Shown piece after piece: positions 55,268-64,000 of a stretch of DNA of 64,000 nucleotides. Location: contig QHNH01000010.1 of assembly GCA_003218375.1 (NCBI GenBank), positions 187,887 through 251,886 on the forward strand, written 5' to 3'. Positions within the stretch are counted from its first letter, which is position 1. Each line of letters begins with the position of its first letter. A model generated the notes under the pieces. That model saw nothing but the letters and a program-made list of their open reading frames with translations. It was not told where the DNA came from and did not search any database. This stretch comes from Verrucomicrobiota bacterium. Its GTDB lineage: Bacteria; Verrucomicrobiota; Verrucomicrobiia; Chthoniobacterales; UBA10450. The translations under genes were made by a program, and so were the position numbers.

Positions 55268-55745
55268 GAGATTTAGACGAAAGTTCGTCTTTAAAGGCGA
55301 AGATTTTTTCGCCTAACACGACGAGATGGTCGGTCACGAAGCCGGGAGGGCTGGTTGCGATCGAACTAGCCAGATGGATCGGGGCGGAGTTTTTCATGGC
55401 AGGAACTGGGGGAGTTGCGACTGGGCGCCGGAACCTGGAGGGGTTTTTGGCACCCAATCGCGTGTTCCCCCCAGAACAATGCCGTTGTAATCGGTCGGCT
55501 GAGCGGAGGCGAGAAGAAAATCGGCTGAAGCCACGTCGAGAAAGTCCGTCCAAAAAGAAACCGGCGACGCCACCGCCACCGCCGAGCCCGTAGCCCGGCC
55601 GGCTTTGGCAGGAACGGTGACTCAGGAGAAGCGGCGACACAGCGCCGCTGCTACAGGGGGAGCGCCGTTTCACGGGCGCAAGGCTCCGCTAAAAAAAGGC
55701 AAGCGACCGGCAGCAGCGCCGCCCGTCGTATGATAGCTTCCCCTT
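55268..55745. other. Intergenic region without a supported gene
   Basis: About 480 bases between the cassette and the FTR1 gene. A minus-strand frame from 55397 to 55263 would encode 44 residues (MKNSAPIHLASSIATSPP...); nothing supports its use. GGCGAA...TTCGCC at 55296-55313 and GCGGCG...CGCCGC near 55631-55648 are small hairpins. No transposase or integrase is seen. Confidence 0.5.
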
Positions 55746-56771
55746 GTGAACGCGGTGCCGCGACGACATTCGACGATCCTCGCTCTTATCCTGTCGGTGG
55801 CCGCTGCGACCGTCGCGGCGATTCTCATTTGGCAAGGTCTAACCGAGCACGGCGCGCCGGATCCGATGCGGCCGAACACCAGCCCAACGGTCGCGTTCCT
55901 CGATATCGGCGTGCTCGTTTTCCGCGAGGGCCTTGAATGCATCCTGGTCCTGGCCGCCATCACCGCGAGCATGGTCGGCGCGAGACAAGCGCATCGCCGG
56001 CCGGTCGCGCTCGGCGCCGGGATCGCCTTCGGCGCGACTCTTGTCACGTGGCTGATCGCGGTGCGCATCGTCGGTTCGCTCATGGATAACGTCCCGGCGC
56101 TCGATCTCCAGGCGGCGACCGGACTGCTCGCCGTCATCGTGTTGCTCGTGATCATGAACTGGTTCTTCCATAAAATTTACTGGGGCGGCTGGATTCGCGC
56201 CCACAATCGCCGCCGCAAATCCCTCCTCGCCACGGACCCGGCGAAAAAGAACGGTCACTCCCGCATGTGGTGGGGATTGCTCCTCCTCGGCTTCACCTCG
56301 CTCTATCGCGAAGGCTTTGAGGTCGTGCTCTTCCTCCAGAGTTATAATTTGCGTCTCGGCGGCGGCGTAGTTTTGAAGGGCGCCCTTCTCGGTCTTCTCC
56401 TTTCCGGAATGGTGGCGCTGCTCACTTTCGTGCTCCAACAGCGGCTGCCGTATCGGAAAATGCTCATCACCACCGGCGTTCTTCTCGGCGTGGTTTTGCT
56501 GGTGATGGTGGGCGAGCAAGCGCAGGAGATGCAGCTGGCCCATTGGATTTCGCGAACGGAAATCCCGTGGCTGGCGCATGCCTTGCCAGCGTGGCTGGGA
56601 ATGTGGTTCGCGGTTTTCCCCACTTACGAAACGTTGATCGCGCAGGGGCTGGCGGCCGTTCTTGTGATCGGTTCGTATTACGCCGCGCGGCACATGGGCG
56701 CGACGACCGACGCCGCGATCGTCCCGGAAGCCGATGCCGCCATTGTCCGGCGGCTCGAAACTGCTCCCTGA
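55746..56771 (+). CDS. FTR1 family iron permease
   Basis: A 341-residue membrane protein with about seven helices. It carries two REGLE-type iron motifs: R60-EGLE64 in GVLVFREGLECILVL and R188-EGFE192 in TSLYREGFEVVLFL. FTR1/EfeU permeases carry ferric or ferrous iron across the inner membrane. The start is GTG. The next two genes (an outer membrane-type protein and a c-type cytochrome) follow at 21 bases and 1 base, so a three-gene operon is likely. Confidence 0.93.
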   Translation: MNAVPRRHSTILALILSVAAATVAAILIWQGLTEHGAPDPMRPNTSPTVAFLDIGVLVFREGLECILVLAAITASMVGARQAHRRPVALGAGIAFGATLVTWLIAVRIVGSLMDNVPALDLQAATGLLAVIVLLVIMNWFFHKIYWGGWIRAHNRRRKSLLATDPAKKNGHSRMWWGLLLLGFTSLYREGFEVVLFLQSYNLRLGGGVVLKGALLGLLLSGMVALLTFVLQQRLPYRKMLITTGVLLGVVLLVMVGEQAQEMQLAHWISRTEIPWLAHALPAWLGMWFAVFPTYETLIAQGLAAVLVIGSYYAARHMGATTDAAIVPEADAAIVRRLETAP

Positions 56772-56792
56772 TCGCAGAGCCGATCCGCTTCG

Positions 56793-57551
56793 ATGAAACT
56801 GATCGCGCTCAGTTTATCCTTGCTGCTTCCAATCCTGGCGGCGGCTTCGGCGTTCGCCGGCTCGCGCCGGTTCACCTACGTCTACGAAGTGACGACCTCA
56901 CCGCCGGGCGATGTGGAAGTCGAGAACTGGATAACTTGGAAGACGCGCCGGCCGGACGATCGCGGCTTCGACCAGGTCGAGTTTCGGCACGAACTCGAGT
57001 TCGGCATCACGGACAAATTCCAGGCGGCAATTTATATCGCCGATTGGAACTACCACCGCGGCCTCTCCACAGGCGAACGCGGTTTAACCTTGTCCGGCTC
57101 CGCGCTCGAGTTGATCTACGACCTCACCAACCCCGTTGCCGATTCGGTCGGCCTCGCCGTTTACCAGGAATTTCAGGGCGGTTACCGCCGCTTCGAATCC
57201 GAAACGAAACTGCTCGCCCAAAAAAACTTTGGAAAATTTGTCGCCGCCTACAACGCCACCCTCGAAGCGGAATGGGAGGGCGAAGGACTCGAAGAACGGC
57301 AAGGCGAATTCCAGCAGTCGTTAGGCCTGAGCTACGAAGTGAGCCCGCGGCTGCTCTTCGGCGCGGAGTTCGTGCACGAAGTTGCTTTCCCGGATTGGTC
57401 GAACACCGAGCGCGGGAAATTTTTCGCCGGTCCAAACATTTCCATTCGCCATCGCACTAATTGGGTAACCGTTACCGCGCTGGCACAGATCACGAGGGCG
57501 GGCGACGAGCCCGACTTCCAGTTGCGGACGGTCTTCGGATTCTCTTTCTGA
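56793..57551 (+). CDS. Secreted DUF6662-like outer membrane beta protein
   Basis: A 252-residue protein with a signal peptide (ending SAFAGS) and alternating beta strands (FTYVYEVTTSPPGDVEVENWITWKT, VEFRHELEFGITDKFQAAIY, LAVYQEFQGGYRRFESETKL), ending with an aromatic C-terminal FGFSF as in outer membrane barrels. It resembles DUF6662. It sits between FTR1 and cytochrome c genes, so it may form the outer membrane part of an iron system (inference). Confidence 0.7.
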   Translation: MKLIALSLSLLLPILAAASAFAGSRRFTYVYEVTTSPPGDVEVENWITWKTRRPDDRGFDQVEFRHELEFGITDKFQAAIYIADWNYHRGLSTGERGLTLSGSALELIYDLTNPVADSVGLAVYQEFQGGYRRFESETKLLAQKNFGKFVAAYNATLEAEWEGEGLEERQGEFQQSLGLSYEVSPRLLFGAEFVHEVAFPDWSNTERGKFFAGPNISIRHRTNWVTVTALAQITRAGDEPDFQLRTVFGFSF

Positions 57552-57552
57552 G

Positions 57553-57894
57553 ATGAAACTTATCGTTGGCGCGGCCGCGCTGTCCATTTTCGCCGTCATT
57601 ATAACAAGCTGCGAAACCGCTTTGAAATCGGCGCCGCCGGTCACGGCAGCGTTCATCCAGGCCGGTCGCCGCGAAAAGGCTGATGCCCGCACGCTGGAGG
57701 CCGGCCGCAAGGTTTTCCTGAACCGGTGCATCAGCTGTCACGCCCTGCCCGAAATCGCGCGCTACGATTCAGCCCGCATTCCGGGCATCGTTAGCTGGAT
57801 GTCCTACCGTGCTCACCTCACGCCAGAACAGCGCGAAGCGCTGGTGAAATATCTGCTGACGGTGCGGGCGAATAGCCGGCCGCCCGGAACATAG
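57553..57894 (+). CDS. c-type cytochrome, putative lipoprotein
   Basis: A 113-residue protein. The N-terminal hydrophobic region ends with SC at residue 20 (weak lipobox, VIITSC). The heme motif is C59-ISC-H63 (LNRCISCHALPE), and the SWMSYRAHL segment supplies a likely distal Met (83). The start is one base after the previous stop. In FTR1-type systems a cytochrome or peroxidase-like partner handles the electron step; that link is inferred from context. Confidence 0.85.
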   Translation: MKLIVGAAALSIFAVIITSCETALKSAPPVTAAFIQAGRREKADARTLEAGRKVFLNRCISCHALPEIARYDSARIPGIVSWMSYRAHLTPEQREALVKYLLTVRANSRPPGT

Positions 57895-57904
57895 ACTTTC
57901 AGTC

Positions 57905-57990
57905 TGTGCGCCCAGCGGAATTTCATTCCGCTGATTCAGGGCAAAAAGGCAGCGGATAAAATATCCGCTGGGCACACAGGCCAAAGGCCT
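57905..57990. repeat. Composite hairpin element
   Basis: An outer pair TGTGCGCCCAGCGGA and TCCGCTGGGCACACA (one mismatch) encloses CAGCGGAA-TTTCA-TTCCGCTG at 57913-57933 and AGCGGATA-AAA-TATCCGCT at 57951-57969. AGGCC-AAA-GGCCT follows at 57978-57990. It fills the gap between the cytochrome gene and pilT and could terminate the iron operon. Confidence 0.75.
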
Positions 57991-58030
57991 ATGTTCCAAG
58001 GGCACGATCCTAGCTTTCCTTTCGGCACGC

Positions 58031-59248
58031 ATGGACCGCCAAACTGTTGATGCCTTGCTGACGGGAATGCTCGAAAGCACCGACGGAGTCTCCGACCTGC
58101 TTTTTATCACGGGCAAGCCGCCGCTCGTTGAGGTCCACGGCCGCTTGGGCGATTTCCCGATCGACACGCCCGAAAATGTCCTTACGCCGGCGTTGATCGA
58201 ACAGCTCGCGGACCAGATCATGAACGGCAGCGAACGGCTCCGCCTGGAATTTTCCACCACGGGCTCGTGTGATTGCAGTTACGCGATCGAGAACCTGGCG
58301 CGCTTTCGCGTGAACATTTACAAACAGAACGGCCGCCACGCGATCGTGATGCGGAAGTTGCAATCGCAAATCCCGACCCTCGACGGGCTGAGCCTGCCGC
58401 CAGTCTTCCGCGAAATCGTGAAGGAAAAGGACGGCATCATCCTGCTCACAGGCGGCACCGGCACGGGCAAGACCACCACCCTGGCCGCGATGTTAAATGA
58501 GCTGAACGAGACCCAGGAAATCCACATCGTCACTCTCGAGGACCCGATCGAATTCTTTCACACCCATCGCAAAGCCGCGATCAGCCAGCGCGAGCTGGGC
58601 AAGGATTTCCCTAACTTCGCCGACGGTTTGCGCGCGGCCTTGCGGCAGGCGCCCAAGGCGATCCTGGTGGGCGAGATTCGCGACCGCGAGACGCTTGAGA
58701 TCGCCATGACCGCATCGGAAACGGGCCACATCGTTTTCAGCACGCTGCACACGGTCAACGCCGGCCAGACCATTAATCGTATTCTCGGGATGTTTTCCCG
58801 CGAGGAAGAACAACAGGTCCGTCAGCGTCTCGCCGCGACTTTACGTTATGTGGTAAGCCAGCGGCTAGTCCACAAGGTCGGCGGCGGCCGTCTCCTCGTG
58901 ACCGAGATCATGGGCAGCAGCCTGCGCACACGCGAAACGATTGTTTACGGCGAATCGGAGAACAAATCGTTCCACGAAATCATCGAGGCCGGGTCGAGCC
59001 TCGGTTGGCATACGTTCGACCAATCGATCCTGGAAGCCTGCAAAGCGGGAATCATCGCGGAAGAAACCGCGCTCGTTTCCTGCACGAACAAGGGAAAAAT
59101 GCGGCGAGAGCTGGACCTGCTCCAGAAACAACGCGGCGTGGCGAATGAGCAGGCGCCGTCTGGATTGAAACTGCACATCCCGGAGCCGATCCGGATTATC
59201 GAAGAAGACCCGGCCGCTACGGCCGCCGTTCCCGCCGCGAAGCATTAA
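58031..59248 (+). CDS. pilT: PilT-type secretion/pilus retraction ATPase
   Basis: A 405-residue ATPase. The Walker A motif is GGTGTGKTTT, the Asp box is HIVTLEDPIEF, Walker B is AILVGEIRDRET, and the His box is GHIVFSTLHTVNAGQTINRI, all characteristic of PilT/PilU. Members retract type IV pili, and some act with type II systems. The C-terminal 40 residues are variable. It is not adjacent to the gsp genes. Confidence 0.95.
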   Translation: MDRQTVDALLTGMLESTDGVSDLLFITGKPPLVEVHGRLGDFPIDTPENVLTPALIEQLADQIMNGSERLRLEFSTTGSCDCSYAIENLARFRVNIYKQNGRHAIVMRKLQSQIPTLDGLSLPPVFREIVKEKDGIILLTGGTGTGKTTTLAAMLNELNETQEIHIVTLEDPIEFFHTHRKAAISQRELGKDFPNFADGLRAALRQAPKAILVGEIRDRETLEIAMTASETGHIVFSTLHTVNAGQTINRILGMFSREEEQQVRQRLAATLRYVVSQRLVHKVGGGRLLVTEIMGSSLRTRETIVYGESENKSFHEIIEAGSSLGWHTFDQSILEACKAGIIAEETALVSCTNKGKMRRELDLLQKQRGVANEQAPSGLKLHIPEPIRIIEEDPAATAAVPAAKH

Positions 59249-59292
59249 CACATTCTGATTGAGCGGAGGCGTCCCCTCGCCCAATCTACGGA

Positions 59293-62200
59293 ATGTCGCT
59301 TCGAATCGTCTCGCGCTTCGTCCTCTCCTTCTTCTTCCTTTTTCTTTTCCTCTTCGATCGGGACGCCATTCGGGCGGCCGATCCTTCTCCTTCGCCCACT
59401 CCGGCCGGCGCGATCGACGAAAAACTTTTCCGCGGCATTCAATGGCGCCAGGTCGGTCCCTTCCGGGGCGGCCGGGCGCTCGCGATCGAAGGCATTTCGA
59501 ATGAGCCGAGCGTTTATTATTTCGGTGCGGTCGCGGGCGGCGTTTGGAAAACCACCGACGGCGGCGCGAACTGGGCGCCGCTCTTCGATAAAGAAACCAT
59601 CTCGTCAATCGGTGCGATCGCAGTAGCGCCTTCGGATCATAACGTCGTTTACGCCGGCACCGGCGAAGCAGCCGTGCGCGGAAATATTTCCTATGGCGCC
59701 GGCGTCTATAAATCGGTCGATGCCGGGAAGAGCTGGAAGAACATCGGGTTGAAAGACTCGCGGCATATCGGCGCGCTGATCGTCGATCCGAAGAACGCCG
59801 ACATCGCGCTGGTCGCCGCGCTCGGTCACATCTTTGGTCAGAACCAGGAGCGCGGAATTTTCCGGACAACGGACGGCGGAAAGACGTGGGCCAAAGTCTT
59901 GAGCAAAGACCAGGACACGGGCGGGATCGACGTCGTCTTCGATCCGCAAAATTCGAACATTGTTTTCGCGGCGCTCTGGCAGGCGCGCCGGCAGCCCTGG
60001 AACTTCTCGAGCGGCGGACCGGGCAGCGGTCTGTATCGGTCCGACGATGGCGGCGTAACCTGGAAGCGCCTCGAAGGAAATGGTCTGCCGGAGGGGATCC
60101 TCGGCCGGATCGGCGTGAGTGTTTCGGGCGCGGACTCAAATCGCGTCTACGCGATGATCGAAGCGAAAGAAGGCGGGCTCTTTCGCTCCGAGGATGGTGG
60201 AACGAAATGGACGCGGGTGAATGAAGATGGCCGCTTCCGCCAGCGCGCCTGGTATTTCAGCAAAGTTTACGCGGACCCGAAATCGGCGGACACGGTTTAC
60301 GTTTTAAATACCGGGCTGTTCCGCTCGGTCGATGGCGGGAAATCCTTCACGCTCCTGCCCGCCCGGCACGGAGACCATCACGGTCTCTGGATCGATCCGC
60401 AAAATCCGCAACGGATCGCAAACGTGAACGACGGCGGCGCCGCAGTCTCAACCGATGGAGGCAAGACCTGGACGACCCAGAACAATCAGCCGACCGCGCA
60501 GTTTTATCACGTCGCGGTCGACAACGCGTTCCCGTACCACATCTACGGCGCGCAGCAGGACAATTCGAATGTTGGCATCGCCAGCCGCACGGATTCCGGC
60601 GTCATCACGGCGCAGGATTGGTTCCAGGCGGGCGGCGGCGAATGCGGTTTCGTCATTCCCGATCCGCGGGACTGGCACATCATCTATTCCAACAGCGAAG
60701 GTTACCTGAGCTATTACGACAAGAACCGGGAGCACGGGCACGATGCGAGCGTGGTGCCGCTGGATAATTCCGGGCACGGCGCGGTCGATCTCATCCATCG
60801 TTTCCAATGGGTCTCGCCGCTCATGATCTCGCCGCACAATCCCGATGTCCTCTACACCGGCGCCGAAAGCGTCTTTAAAACGACCGACAAGGGAAACACG
60901 TGGACGCAGATCAGCGGTGACCTGACCCGCAACGATAAAACCAAACAACAACCGAGCGGCGGTCCCCTCACCCTCGACATCACGTCAGTCGAATATTACG
61001 ACACCGTTTTCGCACTCGCGGAATCGCCGAAAAAACAGGGGACGCTCTGGGCCGGGACCGACGACGGATTCGTTCACCTAACGACTGATGAAGGCCAGCA
61101 TTGGACGAACGTTTCGCCGAAGATGCCGGAGGCGACCGTGAGCCTGATCGATCCATCGCCGCATGACGCCGCCGTCGCCTACGTCGTTTTCGATCGGCAC
61201 AAGCTCGACGATTTCAAGCCTTACATTTTCAAGACCAACGATTCGGGAAAGAGTTGGACGGCGATCACGACCGGCATTCCGGAAGGCGCTTATGTGCACG
61301 CAGTCCGCGAAGATCCGAAGAAGCGCGGTTTGCTTTACGCCGGAACCGAAACCGGCATGTATGTCTCGTTCGACGACGGCGCGCACTGGCAATTGCTGCA
61401 ATTGAATCTGCCGGTCACGCCGGTTCACGATCTCGTGGTGAAAGATGACGATCTCGTTGTCGCGACCCACGGCCGTTCGTTCTGGGTCCTCGACGACATC
61501 ACGCCGTTGCGCCAGGTCACGGCGCAATCCGCCCAAATGGATGCGCTCCTCTACCAGCCACAGACTGCGTTGCGCCTGCATTACCCGACGGACGTCGACA
61601 AACGACAGCCGGTCGGCGACAACCCGCCCGCTGGCGCGATCATCGATTATTATCTCAAAGTCGCCGCGAAGGATGAAGTGACTATCGACATTCTCGACGC
61701 CCAGGGAAAAGTCGTCCGCCATCTTTCGAGCAAGGAAAAGAAGAAGAACGATCAGCCGCCGGAATGGCCGGACCAGGTCGAAACCCCGCGAACGATTCCA
61801 GCGGCGGAAGGAATGAACCGTTTCCCCTGGGACCTCCATTACGATGATCCGATTGAAACGCCGGGCGCTTTTTATTATGGCGAAGGTCCGCGGGGCCCGC
61901 TCGCTTTGCCGGGTGAATATCAAGTGAAGCTAACCGTGGCCGGAAAAACCCAGGCGGCGCCGCTCCATCTGGTGATCGATCCGCGAATCAAAGACGCGGA
62001 GCCGCTGATTTCCAAACAGTTCGATCTTTCGTCAAAGGTGGCGAACCGGATCGGGGAATTGCATCAGGCGATCAATGAAATTCGCAACGTGAAGACGCAG
62101 ATCCAGGGATTGCACAAGCGCTTCGGAGACGACGAGCGTTTGAAGCCGGCCCTCAGCGCCGCGGACGATCTCGCGAAGAAAATGGCCGCCGTGGAAGAGC

Positions 62201-62469
62201 AGTTGATCCAGGTGAACATGAAAGGCTCGGAGGGCAACCTCGCTTTCCCGAACATGCTGAACGAAGCCTACTACTCGTTCAGCCGCACAATTGAGTACGC
62301 CGACTACGGGCCGACCCAGCCGCAATACGAAGTGCTCAAGTCGCTCGAGACGCGGCTCGACGAACAGTTGAAAAAGTGGACCCAACTCAAGACCGAGGAA
62401 GTGCCGAAGATCGCGGCGTTGATCCGGCAGGTCGAGTTACCTGCGATCTCAATCGGGGAAAAACCTTGA
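59293..62469 (+). CDS. Secreted VPS10/BNR-repeat beta-propeller protein
   Basis: A 1058-residue exported protein: a signal peptide (FVLSFFFLFLFLF), then many BNR/sortilin repeats of the form SxDGGxTW (GVWKTTDGGANWAPLF, GIFRTTDGGKTWAKV, GLYRSDDGGVTWKRL, GVFKTTDKGNTWTQI). The propeller covers about residues 40-760. A C-terminal beta-sandwich and a helical end (NEIRNVKTQIQGLHKRF) follow. This matches the VPS10-domain proteins that are common in soil bacteria. Function unknown. Confidence 0.9.
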   Translation: MSLRIVSRFVLSFFFLFLFLFDRDAIRAADPSPSPTPAGAIDEKLFRGIQWRQVGPFRGGRALAIEGISNEPSVYYFGAVAGGVWKTTDGGANWAPLFDKETISSIGAIAVAPSDHNVVYAGTGEAAVRGNISYGAGVYKSVDAGKSWKNIGLKDSRHIGALIVDPKNADIALVAALGHIFGQNQERGIFRTTDGGKTWAKVLSKDQDTGGIDVVFDPQNSNIVFAALWQARRQPWNFSSGGPGSGLYRSDDGGVTWKRLEGNGLPEGILGRIGVSVSGADSNRVYAMIEAKEGGLFRSEDGGTKWTRVNEDGRFRQRAWYFSKVYADPKSADTVYVLNTGLFRSVDGGKSFTLLPARHGDHHGLWIDPQNPQRIANVNDGGAAVSTDGGKTWTTQNNQPTAQFYHVAVDNAFPYHIYGAQQDNSNVGIASRTDSGVITAQDWFQAGGGECGFVIPDPRDWHIIYSNSEGYLSYYDKNREHGHDASVVPLDNSGHGAVDLIHRFQWVSPLMISPHNPDVLYTGAESVFKTTDKGNTWTQISGDLTRNDKTKQQPSGGPLTLDITSVEYYDTVFALAESPKKQGTLWAGTDDGFVHLTTDEGQHWTNVSPKMPEATVSLIDPSPHDAAVAYVVFDRHKLDDFKPYIFKTNDSGKSWTAITTGIPEGAYVHAVREDPKKRGLLYAGTETGMYVSFDDGAHWQLLQLNLPVTPVHDLVVKDDDLVVATHGRSFWVLDDITPLRQVTAQSAQMDALLYQPQTALRLHYPTDVDKRQPVGDNPPAGAIIDYYLKVAAKDEVTIDILDAQGKVVRHLSSKEKKKNDQPPEWPDQVETPRTIPAAEGMNRFPWDLHYDDPIETPGAFYYGEGPRGPLALPGEYQVKLTVAGKTQAAPLHLVIDPRIKDAEPLISKQFDLSSKVANRIGELHQAINEIRNVKTQIQGLHKRFGDDERLKPALSAADDLAKKMAAVEEQLIQVNMKGSEGNLAFPNMLNEAYYSFSRTIEYADYGPTQPQYEVLKSLETRLDEQLKKWTQLKTEEVPKIAALIRQVELPAISIGEKP

Positions 62470-62486
62470 ATGCCGCCCCGCGAAGG

Positions 62487-62546
62487 ACCCTCATCCTAAC
62501 CTTCTCCCTCGGGGAGAAGGAACTTCCCCTCCCACTCGGAGAGGGC
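62487..62546. repeat. Palindromic repeat half, related to the atpF-atpH element
   Basis: ACCCTCATCCTAACC at 62487-62501 is followed by CTTCTCCC-TCG-GGGAGAAG at 62501-62519 and CCCCTCCCACTCGGAGAGGG. The same first segment, in inverted form, closes the repeat at 29258-29377. It lies between the VPS10 gene and the convergent DoxX gene. Confidence 0.65.
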
Positions 62547-62948
62547 TCAGGTTTTGTCGACGCTGTATTTGCCGGGACCGACGAAAAGAATGCCGGCGAG
62601 CACGAAGCACATTTCGATCGACGGCAACGCGGTGCGGAAGCCGCTTCCGTGTTTCACGCCGATAGCGTGCGCGATGGCCAGAACGAGAAGGACCAGGATC
62701 CCCGGCCGAAAGAACAAACCGAAAATGACGAGCACGCCGCCGATGCAACCGAGGAGCGCGGCGAGAAAACCCCACACTTGAAAATGCGAGTGAATGCCCC
62801 AGCTGCGCATGCCCGCGCCGAACTGCGCCCAGGCCGATGTCCCGCCCATTAGCGCCGGAGCAGTGTAGAGAATGAAGAGGATGCCGATGCTAAGCCGAAG
62901 CAGGAGAAGGCCGAAGTCAGAGTATTTCGCGAGGAATGCCATTCGCAT
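62547..62948 (-). CDS. DoxX family membrane protein
   Basis: A 133-residue protein with four hydrophobic segments, including DFGLLLLRLSIGILFILYTAPAL, VWGFLAALLGCIGGVLVIFGLF and ILVLLVLAIAHAIGVKHGS. This is the DoxX layout. Members act in quinone or thiol-linked redox systems, but here no partner is seen. The start at 62948 (MRMAF) is chosen; a Met six bases later is equally possible, and longer versions overlap the divergent gene. Confidence 0.85.
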   Translation of the reverse strand: MRMAFLAKYSDFGLLLLRLSIGILFILYTAPALMGGTSAWAQFGAGMRSWGIHSHFQVWGFLAALLGCIGGVLVIFGLFFRPGILVLLVLAIAHAIGVKHGSGFRTALPSIEMCFVLAGILFVGPGKYSVDKT

Positions 62949-62977
62949 GGCCGGAGGTTGATTAGGCCGGCTTTCAA

Positions 62978-63694
62978 ATGCAAACGAACATTGCCAAGGC
63001 AGTTCTTCTCGCCGCGGGCCGCGGAACACGGATGCGCGATCTCACTGAAGCGCTTCCGAAACCGATGCTCGACGTGCGCGGCAAGCCGGTCCTGCAGCAC
63101 ATCGTCGAAGGTTTGCGCGACACTGGCCTAACGAATCTCTTGATCGTCGTTGGCTGGCGGGCGGAAGTGGTAAAAGAATTTTTCGGCGACGGCACAAAGC
63201 TCGGCGTGCGCATCCAATACGAAACCCAAACGGTTCAGGACGGCACCGGCAGAGTCGTGGCGCTCGCGCGCACTTTCGTTGCCGGCGATCCGTTTCTCCT
63301 GAGCTATGGCGACATTCTCGTCGCGCCGGAGAATTACCAGCGCCTCGGCGCGACCCTAGGCGATGCGGAGGCGGTCCTGACGGTGAAGCGGAGCGACGAT
63401 GTCAGCCAAGGGGGCGCCGTTTTCCTGAACGAAAAGTTCGAGCTGACCGATCTGCGCGAGAAACCGAAGCCGGGAGAGCCGAGGAGCCCGTGGTACAACG
63501 CCGGCATCTACGCTTTTCGACCGAGCATCTTCGATTACATCGCGAAGCTCCGCCCATCGCCGCGCGGCGAATATGAATTGACCGACGCCCTTCGCGATCT
63601 CGCCCTGGCCGGGAAAAAAGTTCGGGCGCTCGAGATTACCGGCGATTGGGCCGACGTCCGCGATCCGGAAATCCTCGCCCAGCTCAACCGATAG
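62978..63694 (+). CDS. Sugar-nucleotidyltransferase (mannose-1-phosphate guanylyltransferase-like)
   Basis: A 238-residue nucleotidyltransferase. The N-terminal AVLLAAGRGTRMRDLTEALPKPML is the family nucleotide motif (GxGTRxxxxTxxxPKP), and LLSYGDILV holds the metal-binding Asp. Length fits single-domain family members that make GDP- or UDP-sugars. The C-terminal WADVRDPEILAQLNR replaces a left-handed helix domain. It is divergent from DoxX. Confidence 0.9.
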   Translation: MQTNIAKAVLLAAGRGTRMRDLTEALPKPMLDVRGKPVLQHIVEGLRDTGLTNLLIVVGWRAEVVKEFFGDGTKLGVRIQYETQTVQDGTGRVVALARTFVAGDPFLLSYGDILVAPENYQRLGATLGDAEAVLTVKRSDDVSQGGAVFLNEKFELTDLREKPKPGEPRSPWYNAGIYAFRPSIFDYIAKLRPSPRGEYELTDALRDLALAGKKVRALEITGDWADVRDPEILAQLNR

Positions 63695-64000
63695 TTTCCG
63701 GGGATTCCTCCGCGGTCTCGGATCGCGGTTGTTCGCCAATCTCCTCTTCGATCTCGCGCTGCCAGGTTTTCGATACCCAGGGCCGCACCAATCCGTAGAG
63801 CAGATAAACAAGGAACAGAACCGCGGGCATCCATTCGTAGTTGAGCACGGTGAAAAGGAGCACGACCGCGATCACGAGAAAGCGGGAAAGGGAACGCGTC
63901 GTTCGCCAGGTGACCGCCTTGAAACTGGGGTAACGGAGCCGGCTGAACATCATCACCGAAAGGAAGAGCATCAGCGGCGGCAGGACCCATTTGAACTGAC
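63684..64000 (-). CDS. pssA: CDP-diacylglycerol-serine O-phosphatidyltransferase, C-terminal part
   Basis: The frame stays open to the window edge, so the gene continues beyond it. The visible 105 residues have two or three membrane helices (KWVLPPLMLFLSVMMFSRLRYPSFK, then FLVIAVVLLFTVLNYEWMPAVLFLVYLLYGLVRPWV) and a charged Glu-rich end. This matches the C-termini of PssA-type CDP-alcohol phosphatidyltransferases; the active site lies outside the window. Its stop overlaps the convergent nucleotidyltransferase by 11 bases. Confidence 0.75.
   Translation of the reverse strand, partial: QFKWVLPPLMLFLSVMMFSRLRYPSFKAVTWRTTRSLSRFLVIAVVLLFTVLNYEWMPAVLFLVYLLYGLVRPWVSKTWQREIEEEIGEQPRSETAEESPETIG

Noticed and set aside
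55261-55317. Second attC between ACCTAAC (55261) and GCCTAAC (55311)
   Set aside because: Both ends read in the same orientation and no GTTRRRY partner faces them, so no complete attC can be folded here.
55268-55745. Integron integrase or transposase in the gap beside the cassette
   Set aside because: No frame there has recombinase motifs; only hairpins and a 44-residue frame are present.
58865-60139. Long minus-strand Arg-rich frame opposite pilT and the VPS10 gene
   Set aside because: Arg- and Ser-rich composition and position over two clear genes show it is a shadow frame.

Overview
The window is bacterial and fits a Verrucomicrobiota genome, probably a soil Chthoniobacterales relative. 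That placement is inferred from gene content, with no search run. Supporting features are many secreted Verrucomicrobia-style proteins (DUF1080, DUF1259, SBBP-repeat, VPS10/BNR and PepSY proteins), split type II secretion genes, a GMC oxidoreductase fused to DUF1080, and many short intergenic hairpins. By eye the base composition is GC-rich, with lower-GC patches around 20.0-21.8 kb and 52.0-55.3 kb that also hold the accessory genes.

Layout. 1-6.6 kb: the end of an arsS-like gene, a YjbR protein, an acetyltransferase, an M48 membrane protease, a prolyl oligopeptidase, two divergent ribbon-helix-helix genes, a decayed second prolyl oligopeptidase end and a hairpin element bounded by a perfect 19-bp inverted repeat. 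6.4-10.3 kb: dodecin and a chrB-MFS-chrA chromate operon. 10.3-16.4 kb: secreted proteins (PepSY, DUF1259, DUF1080-like, beta-propeller), the GMC-DUF1080 fusion and a small EamA protein. 16.4-23.2 kb: tRNA-Ala(GGC), secreted hypotheticals, a sugar porter, a two-gene TIR cassette, two TonB-like paralogues (one truncated) and a nucleoside hydrolase.

23.1-31.1 kb: lpxI and the complete F1Fo ATP synthase operon atpBEFHAGDC on the minus strand. An ORF6N-domain gene lies between atpA and atpG, and a palindromic repeat lies between atpF and atpH. 31.3-39.2 kb: two GT4 glycosyltransferases (one glycogen-synthase-like), obg, a universal stress protein, mntH divergent from mntR, and an FGGY kinase. Here there is an exact 313-bp tandem duplication that builds a chimeric ORF, and obg carries an in-frame repeat insertion. 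39.2-51.4 kb: a 1243-residue SBBP protein and type II secretion genes on both strands (gspF and gspG on plus; gspH, I, J, K, L and M on minus).

51.5-55.3 kb is an accessory patch: a 21-bp tandem repeat array, a methyltransferase remnant, two genes with RX4H (HEPN-like) motifs, and an integron-type gene cassette with a well-formed attC site. 55.7-64 kb: an FTR1-outer membrane protein-cytochrome c cluster, pilT, a VPS10-type beta-propeller protein, DoxX, a sugar-nucleotidyltransferase and the end of a pssA-like gene.

Best candidates for something new are the TIR/partner pair at 19992-21741, whose two proteins appear to share a related N-terminal domain, and the cassette at 54723-55267, whose ends match the footprint of integron recombination.
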